In this document: positions 22,948 to 27,710 of the stretch, one piece after another | Layout: every line of letters begins with the position of its first letter | How positions within the stretch are numbered: position 1 is the first letter of the stretch | IMG/VR virus record: IMGVR_UViG_3300046010_008436 | Coordinates: 1-27,710 of that record | DNA length: 27,710 nt | Strand: one strand, 5' to 3' | Origin: a virus | Made by a program: the position numbers and the translations under genes | The notes under the pieces: model-generated | What the model was told of the DNA's origin: nothing | Seen by the model: only the letters and a program-made list of their open reading frames with translations | The model's database searches: none

Positions 22948-23283
22948 TTAAACTTTCTTCTTTAAAGATTTAATAACTGAAGACATCAATATTAACATTG
23001 AAGATACTTCATTTTGTGCAACTAATTGATATTGCTCATCGATATTAGCATACAAACGTTCCGCATCTTCTAATAAAGCTACCCATGGATTTACAATAGG
23101 GGTAGTGTCAATTTCAACAACTTCTTCTACAACACTAGACTCGACAATAGAGTCTGATGCTTCATCGGTAATTTCTATTACATTAGAAGCATCAGATACT
23201 GTAGTCGTTTTTATTCTAGGCCTTTTAACTTTAACAACTGGAGTGTCTTCTTTAACAATCTCCAAAGGTTTCTTTCTAGCCAT
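22948..23283 (-). CDS. Hypothetical protein between clamp and clamp loader, 111 aa
   Basis: A 111-residue protein of two halves. Residues 1-60 are low-complexity: a basic start (MARKKPLEIVKED, KRPRIKTTT), then an acidic, Val/Glu/Ser-rich stretch (about 34-58), which is probably disordered. Residues 65-111 (PWVALLEDAERLYANID..., SSVIKSLKKKV) look like one or two amphipathic helices with a basic end. I recognise no family. It lies between the clamp gene (2-base gap) and the loader gene (directly adjacent) in a place where T4 has none, so a partner of the clamp or loader is a reasonable guess. A canonical QLxxLF-type clamp-binding peptide is not obvious. Confidence 0.78.
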   Translation of the reverse strand: MARKKPLEIVKEDTPVVKVKRPRIKTTTVSDASNVIEITDEASDSIVESSVVEEVVEIDTTPIVNPWVALLEDAERLYANIDEQYQLVAQNEVSSMLILMSSVIKSLKKKV

Positions 23284-23285
23284 TA

Positions 23286-23999
23286 TTAAGCAATAGTTAA
23301 TTTAACTAAGAAGTAAGTGGATGAATAATCTGCATTGCTGAAAGTAACACGAGCCAATCCTTTAGAACTCACTTCTAACAATCCAGTTGCGTCTGCATTA
23401 GCTACTAAAATCTCTTTAAACAACTTAGCAGAGAAACATACAGTATCCATATCTGCCGATTGCTTTGTAGCTGTATTAAATACAATACGATTTGTATTCA
23501 CACTTGAGTGATTGATAATAATTTTAGTTTCACCATCTTTACTCTCTACACCAAAGTTATCAGACTCGGGCAAAGCATTTTTAGCTTTGATAAAAGTATT
23601 TGAAAAGTCTTTGTTAAGTTCAATTTGAACCTCAAACTCAGGCAATGACTTCAAATTAGGCACTTGACGAATAACTGACAAATCAGCTAACATATAAGTT
23701 ACATTCGCAGAAGAGTCTTTGAAGTTCACTGAATAAATCTTCTTATCTACCTCTCCATAAGAGATATCAATTTTCTCGTCAACTGCAGTAAGCATTTTCA
23801 ATAATTGAGAAGTTGCATATACTCCTAACTCAGCATCCGAAGAATCAAATTGATTTAGAGTAACCTCTCCAATTACATTTTGGTCTGCGCTAATAAACTT
23901 AGTATTAAGAGTCTTATCCTCTACAACCAATTTAGCACTATCAGTATTCCCTGCCAAATAATAACGATTGACAAACCCGATAAATTTACTTTTTTCCAT
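23286..23999 (-). CDS. 45: Sliding clamp (DNA polymerase processivity factor), gp45-like
   Basis: A 237-residue clamp homologous to T4 gp45 (228), a trimeric ring that tethers DNA polymerase and, in T4, also activates late transcription. The sequence has the expected two-domain clamp layout: N-terminal half with EVTLNQFDSSDAELGVYATSQLLKML (about 45-70) and the CFSAKLFKEILVANADATGLLEVSSKGLARV block in the C-terminal half (about 188-218), which resemble the repeated clamp fold. The gene order with 44 and 62-like genes makes the call firm. It starts with ATG at 23999, two bases after the stop of the small membrane gene. If late transcription depends on it as in T4, other genes may have TATAAATA-like promoters. 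Confidence 0.93.
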   Translation of the reverse strand: MEKSKFIGFVNRYYLAGNTDSAKLVVEDKTLNTKFISADQNVIGEVTLNQFDSSDAELGVYATSQLLKMLTAVDEKIDISYGEVDKKIYSVNFKDSSANVTYMLADLSVIRQVPNLKSLPEFEVQIELNKDFSNTFIKAKNALPESDNFGVESKDGETKIIINHSSVNTNRIVFNTATKQSADMDTVCFSAKLFKEILVANADATGLLEVSSKGLARVTFSNADYSSTYFLVKLTIA

Positions 24000-24001
24000 T
24001 C

Positions 24002-24136
24002 TTATTTTGTTTTATATTGTTTTTGAATAGCCTTGTATGCAACGAACATAGTCAATGCAATCAAGCTCATGTTTAATAAATTTGGGTGCCAATGCTCACC
24101 ACATACGCCTAATGCGTGATAAATAAAATCTTTCAT
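24002..24136 (-). CDS. Small membrane protein, 44 aa
   Basis: A short frame from ATG at 24136 to TAA at 24002 encodes MKDFIYHALGVCGEHWHPN, then a hydrophobic stretch LLNMSLIALTMFVAYKAI (about 20-37) and a basic tail QKQYKTK. This predicts one transmembrane helix with the tail in the cytoplasm. The CGEHWHPN segment with one Cys and two His is notable and could bind a metal. It lies 2 bases upstream of the clamp gene and behind a 46-base non-coding gap, so it may be the first gene of the replication message. I know similar short proteins (CGE.H.N plus one TM) in large phages but no function. Confidence 0.72.
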   Translation of the reverse strand: MKDFIYHALGVCGEHWHPNLLNMSLIALTMFVAYKAIQKQYKTK

Positions 24137-24152
24137 AACTTATTTTTTCTTT

Positions 24153-24180
24153 AATATATGTAAACCATTTAACAATTCAA
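24153..24180 (-). promoter_or_regulatory. Candidate sigma70-like promoter before the clamp operon
   Basis: On the minus strand TTGAAT (24175-24180) and TATATT (24153-24158) are 16 bases apart, 16 bases before the ATG of the small membrane gene. The -10 box matches 5 of 6 consensus positions and the -35 box 4 of 6. It is in the right place to start transcription of the clamp operon. AT richness makes chance matches common. Confidence 0.3.
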
Positions 24181-24182
24181 AA

Positions 24183-25799
24183 TTAATATTGAGCTTGTTG
24201 TGCATTTTGATTATCCTTTTCATTTGGAATATCTACAATAGCACATTCAGCTGTCATAATCATTGAAGCTACCGAAGCTGCATTTTGCAAAGCAATACGA
24301 GTCACCTTTGTAGGATCAATAATACCTGCCTCAATCAAATTCTCAAACTGCTCTGTCTTTGCATTATAACCATAGTCAGCTTCTCCTGCCAATACATCTC
24401 TGATAATAACAGATCCTTCTACACCTGCATTTGCGCATATCTGACGAATAGGAGCTTCAATTGCCTTACGAATAATTTGAATACCTACTTCTTGATCTTG
24501 ATTAGCAGCTGTCAAAGTTTCTAGATTTTTAGAAGCTCTAATTAAAGCTACCCCGCCGCCAGGGACAATTCCTTCTGCAATTGCAGCACGAGTTGCGTGA
24601 AGTGCATCGTCTACACGATCTTTAATTTCTTTCATTTCAACTTCTGAGCTAGCTCCAATATAAATAATTGCAACGCCTCCTGCTAATTTAGCCAAACGCT
24701 CTTGTAATTTTTCAATCTCATAGTCTGACTTTGAAGTTTCAATTTGATTACGAATTTGTTCAACTCGTTCTACAATAGCATCTTTATCTCCGCTGCCATT
24801 AATAATTGTACAATTATCTTTAGATACAATTACTTTCTCTGCTTGACCTAAATGAGACAATTCAGCATCTTCCAATTTAATGCCTAGCTCATCTAATAAT
24901 ACAGTACCTCCAGTTAAAACTGCAATGTCTTGAAGCATATCTTTTCTACGCTCACCAAATCCAGGAGCCTTAACAGCACATACTTTCAAACCAGCTCTCA
25001 CTCTATTAACTACCAAAGTAGCTAAAGCTTCTGCTTCTACATCTTCTGCAACAATCAAAAGTGGACGTCCAGTGCCTACTGCTGCTTCTAAAATAGATAG
25101 GAAATCTTTCATAGCACTAATCTTCTTATCATAGATCAAGATTAATGGATTTTCCATTTCTACTTCCATCTTCTCTGAATTGGTTACAAAGTAAGGAGAT
25201 AGATAACCTCTATCAAACTGCATACCTTCTACCGTTTTAATTTCAGTGTCAGTACCTTTAGCTTCTTCTACTGTAATAACACCATCAGTGCCAACTACAT
25301 TAATTGCTTCTGCAATCAATTTACCAACAACAGTATCGTTATTAGCTGATACAGTGGCTACTTGCTCAATCTTGTTAATGTCATCACTAACAACTTTAGA
25401 TTGATCCTTCAATCCTGTTACCACATTTGCAACTGCAATATCCATACCACGCTTCATTTCAATAGGATTGATTCCAGTCTCTACTGATTTAATTGCATCT
25501 GTCAAGATAGCCTGAGCTAATACAGTAGCGGTAGTAGTACCGTCGCCTGCTTCATTTGCTGTCTTACTAGCAACTTCCTTAACTAATTGAGCTCCCATAT
25601 TCATCAATGGATCTTCTAACTCAATTTCTTTCGCAACTGAAACACCATCTTTGGTAATTACAGGTGCTCCAAATTTCTTCGCAATTACTACATTACGACC
25701 TTTAGGTCCTAAAGTTACTTTCACTGCGTTTGCCAAAGCGTCGACTCCTTTCTTTAAACCGTCTCGGCTTTCTGAATTAAAATACACTTGTTTTGCCAT
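24183..25799 (-). CDS. groEL: GroEL-type 60-kDa chaperonin
   Basis: A complete 538-residue group I chaperonin. It folds proteins in an ATP-driven double ring, normally with a GroES cap. The nucleotide-binding sequences are intact: [10 protein letters not shown] (28-37), [11 protein letters not shown] (48-58, D51) and [12 protein letters not shown] (85-96, D86), with [18 protein letters not shown] later in the equatorial domain. The apical and hinge blocks ([27 protein letters not shown]) are conserved. The protein resembles Bacteroidota GroEL. The C-terminus ends [22 protein letters not shown] and lacks the usual GGM-rich tail. It begins 2 bases after the TGT-like gene. No GroES gene is visible in the window, so it either uses host GroES or a phage co-chaperonin elsewhere. 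Probably helps fold virion proteins. Confidence 0.97.
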   Translation of the reverse strand: MAKQVYFNSESRDGLKKGVDALANAVKVTLGPKGRNVVIAKKFGAPVITKDGVSVAKEIELEDPLMNMGAQLVKEVASKTANEAGDGTTTATVLAQAILTDAIKSVETGINPIEMKRGMDIAVANVVTGLKDQSKVVSDDINKIEQVATVSANNDTVVGKLIAEAINVVGTDGVITVEEAKGTDTEIKTVEGMQFDRGYLSPYFVTNSEKMEVEMENPLILIYDKKISAMKDFLSILEAAVGTGRPLLIVAEDVEAEALATLVVNRVRAGLKVCAVKAPGFGERRKDMLQDIAVLTGGTVLLDELGIKLEDAELSHLGQAEKVIVSKDNCTIINGSGDKDAIVERVEQIRNQIETSKSDYEIEKLQERLAKLAGGVAIIYIGASSEVEMKEIKDRVDDALHATRAAIAEGIVPGGGVALIRASKNLETLTAANQDQEVGIQIIRKAIEAPIRQICANAGVEGSVIIRDVLAGEADYGYNAKTEQFENLIEAGIIDPTKVTRIALQNAASVASMIMTAECAIVDIPNEKDNQNAQQAQY

Positions 25800-25801
25800 A
25801 A

Positions 25802-27058
25802 TTATGATTCTTTTGATTCTTTATTTTTTGATTTTTTAGATTTTTTCTCGTCTACTGGTTGAATAGCGTCAAAGTCAAAATATTCATTTCGTACTTCACG
25901 AGCTACATTCATTACATTTTCACCGCCAAACTTTACATAGAATGGACGATATCTTTCATATACCTGGATTGGATCAGGAGAGTTAAACATCTCTTCCATA
26001 GATCTTAAAATTTGAATTAGATCATTAGGAATCAATTCTGCTAACACTTCTAAAGGACAGCTATTAACTAAATTCTCAACATTCTCTGCAGTGTATACAT
26101 ACATATACAAATTATGATAAGTCAATCGAGTTACAGCTTCTGTCGAATAATTTTCAACAATATCCCAAGTTAAATGAGGCACACCTGGATGATCAATCAA
26201 AGAAGGAACGTGACCTGTCTTAGGATATCCTAATTGACTACCATCCTTAGGGAAGTACAACATATTAAATACTTGATCCTTCCAATTAGGACTCCATACC
26301 ATCTGACCAAATATAGGATATTGACCTGGAGATGAACTATCAGTCGATACAGTAATTCTATTATTGGTTAATTGATTCATCAGCTTTTGCATTTGAGCCA
26401 AAATGAAGAAGTCAGATACTTTAGAAATACCCAATAAGTGAACCCAAGTATTATTAGTCTTCTCGAACTCTTTCTCTTTCAACATCAATGCCAAAATGTA
26501 CATGAAGTCGACTAATCGTCTAGATGAACCAATACACCACCCTCCAAATTGCATATCTTTAACTGTATTGTACCAAGTAGTAAACTCAACAGGGTTTGAA
26601 CCTTGAACTACATTTAAGAAATTAGTCTTACCAGTTTGTTTCTTTTCAAAGTATTTGAAGTTATCCAAACTAATGTCTAATGACTCTTGAAAGCGACCTT
26701 CATAAGTCACTCGAGGAGGAATATCGATATTAGCTGCGATATCTGAATTGTGTTCTAACCATTCAAAAATTCTATCACGTAAAGCCATATCCCATTTCAA
26801 AGCACCAGTTGCAATTTGGAAACCACCAGAGTCTCCAAATACTAAAGTGTCTTGCAATCCCCATGTTTGTCTGATATTATCCTTTTTATACAAGTGACCT
26901 GCGGTCATCAAAAAGTATTTATATCTCCATTTCTCAGGCACACGGTCATCCCAAAATCTATACGGGACACCTGGTGCTACCTCCATATCTTTTGTCAATG
27001 GCGATGCATAAGCGCCTGACGATAATGAAGGGAAGTAAACTAATTTCTTTGCTGTCAT
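25802..27058 (-). CDS. TGT-superfamily protein, possible DpdA-like DNA guanine transglycosylase
   Basis: A 418-residue protein with the core of tRNA-guanine transglycosylases: VFGDSGGFQ (73-81, D76 as the base-contact Asp), ANIDIPPR (109-116) in the second Asp region, LNVVQGS (148-154), [12 protein letters not shown] (169-180), [11 protein letters not shown] (207-217) and VSTDSSSP (237-244), with D240 at the position of the nucleophile. I see no CxCxxC zinc site, which bacterial TGT has. Phage TGT relatives called DpdA insert 7-deazaguanines into DNA to resist restriction, and a viral context favours that reading over tRNA modification. No preQ0 synthesis genes are in the window. The C-terminus ends in a Lys/Ser-rich tail (about 403-418). 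It lies between a glycosyltransferase-like gene and groEL. Confidence 0.8.
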   Translation of the reverse strand: MTAKKLVYFPSLSSGAYASPLTKDMEVAPGVPYRFWDDRVPEKWRYKYFLMTAGHLYKKDNIRQTWGLQDTLVFGDSGGFQIATGALKWDMALRDRIFEWLEHNSDIAANIDIPPRVTYEGRFQESLDISLDNFKYFEKKQTGKTNFLNVVQGSNPVEFTTWYNTVKDMQFGGWCIGSSRRLVDFMYILALMLKEKEFEKTNNTWVHLLGISKVSDFFILAQMQKLMNQLTNNRITVSTDSSSPGQYPIFGQMVWSPNWKDQVFNMLYFPKDGSQLGYPKTGHVPSLIDHPGVPHLTWDIVENYSTEAVTRLTYHNLYMYVYTAENVENLVNSCPLEVLAELIPNDLIQILRSMEEMFNSPDPIQVYERYRPFYVKFGGENVMNVAREVRNEYFDFDAIQPVDEKKSKKSKNKESKES

Positions 27059-27085
27059 ATTATCTGTAATATATAAAATTTATTT

Positions 27086-27710
27086 CTATTTTCCAAATAT
27101 TTCTGTAAGAATATCTTCGGAATCAAAATATTCTTTTGTTAGGTATTGTGTTTGTTTTTCTAATGTATATCTATGATGGTCTTCGTAATTTAGCATTAAA
27201 CTCGTTATCATTTCCGTTAACTTTGGAGCATACATACAATAGTTTAATATATTAGAAGTCCATTCAGCCGGATACCTAAATTCATCTGGAACCAAATGAC
27301 GTAAGCCTTCCACATCAGGTACTAAAGGTATTGTACCTAAAATACAACACTCATAAATCTCTTGACCAATAGTCGGATGAAGGTATGGGAGAAATGCAAT
27401 CTTTGATTGTGCTATTTGAGTTAATATCTGCTCTCGAGGCATTTTAGCTTTTTCCTGAGCGAATATAACTTTATAATTTTTAAACGCTCTGATAAAGTCG
27501 TATATGATTTTTTCATCGAGTGCTAACTGATTTTCCCATGGATAAACAATAATGTCTTGTTTAAAATATTCTAATGCTTTGTCCGCCAAAGTCATTGTTA
27601 AATAATCCATTGGAAATTTACATGTATTCAATCTTGTAGGAAATACATTTTTAGACACATATATTCTAAACTGCTCCTTATGATAGTCATCTATAAAGAA
27701 TGATTTATCT
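27086..27710 (-). CDS. Glycosyltransferase family 4-like, 5' end beyond window
   Basis: The reading frame stays open to the right window edge (at least 208 codons), so the N-terminus lies outside. An in-frame GTG at 27658 is not the start. The visible part looks like the donor-binding half of a GT-B enzyme: VSKNVFPTRLN, then VIFAQEKAKMPREQI, SKIAFLPYLHPTIGQEIYECCILGTIPLVPDVEGLRHLV, which fits the GT4 pattern of E-x7-E and G-T-P-hydrophobic near the nucleotide. It is separated from the main sugar island by about 8 kb of replication genes. A role in glycan making is therefore likely but its partners are unknown. Confidence 0.72.
   Translation of the reverse strand, partial: DKSFFIDDYHKEQFRIYVSKNVFPTRLNTCKFPMDYLTMTLADKALEYFKQDIIVYPWENQLALDEKIIYDFIRAFKNYKVIFAQEKAKMPREQILTQIAQSKIAFLPYLHPTIGQEIYECCILGTIPLVPDVEGLRHLVPDEFRYPAEWTSNILNYCMYAPKLTEMITSLMLNYEDHHRYTLEKQTQYLTKEYFDSEDILTEIFGK

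Noticed and set aside
27086-27658. Start of the right-edge gene at GTG 27658
   Set aside because: The frame remains open through to the window edge, with plausible coding sequence upstream, so this is an internal Val codon of a truncated gene.

Overview
The window looks like part of a large T4-like (myovirus-type) phage genome whose host is probably a member of the Bacteroidota. The viral call rests on a sliding clamp, clamp-loader large subunit and clamp-loader small subunit in the T4 order 45-44-62, accompanied by a DUF3310 protein, a Cas4/RecB-like nuclease and several tiny coupled genes. The host guess is weaker. It rests on a GroEL that reads like Bacteroidota GroEL, visibly AT-rich DNA, and A/T-rich leaders with few convincing Shine-Dalgarno sequences. 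Every supported gene is on the minus strand, so transcription runs from high to low coordinates. Genes are packed with 4-nt ATGA overlaps or gaps of a few bases. No gap exceeds about 60 bases, and I see no tRNA, rRNA, CRISPR array or insertion sequence.

Region by region, in transcription order. (1) 27710-25802: the 3' part of a glycosyltransferase-like gene, then a 418-residue protein of the tRNA-guanine transglycosylase superfamily, possibly a DpdA-type DNA base exchanger. (2) 25799-24183: a full-length GroEL chaperonin. (3) 24136-19289: the replication and nucleotide module. It holds a small membrane protein, the clamp (45), an unknown 111-residue protein, the clamp loader (44), a zinc ribbon, a 62-like subunit, DUF3310, a Cas4-like nuclease, a SLOG/YspA-like protein and two tiny genes (2-TM and CxxC/CxxC). 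(4) 19233-1595: a 17.6-kb co-directional sugar island of 18 genes. (5) 1549-1: four small unknown phage genes, the last cut by the window edge.

The island contains two sugar-nucleotide routes. One joins a HddA-like GHMP kinase, a GmhA-like isomerase and a fused HAD-phosphatase/nucleotidyltransferase. Together these could turn sedoheptulose 7-phosphate into an NDP-heptose from three overlapping genes. The other joins GDP-mannose 4,6-dehydratase with a DegT-fold enzyme in which the PLP lysine is replaced by histidine, as in ColD, the GDP-4-keto-6-deoxymannose 3-dehydratase. This points to a 3,6-dideoxyhexose that could be finished by a TylCIII/TcaB9-type C-methyltransferase-like enzyme and an RmlD-type reductase. 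About ten glycosyltransferase-like proteins and two small methyltransferases would assemble and decorate the glycan. I see no flippase, polymerase or other membrane protein in the island, so the acceptor may be a cytoplasmic or virion component rather than exported host polysaccharide. That last point is inference.
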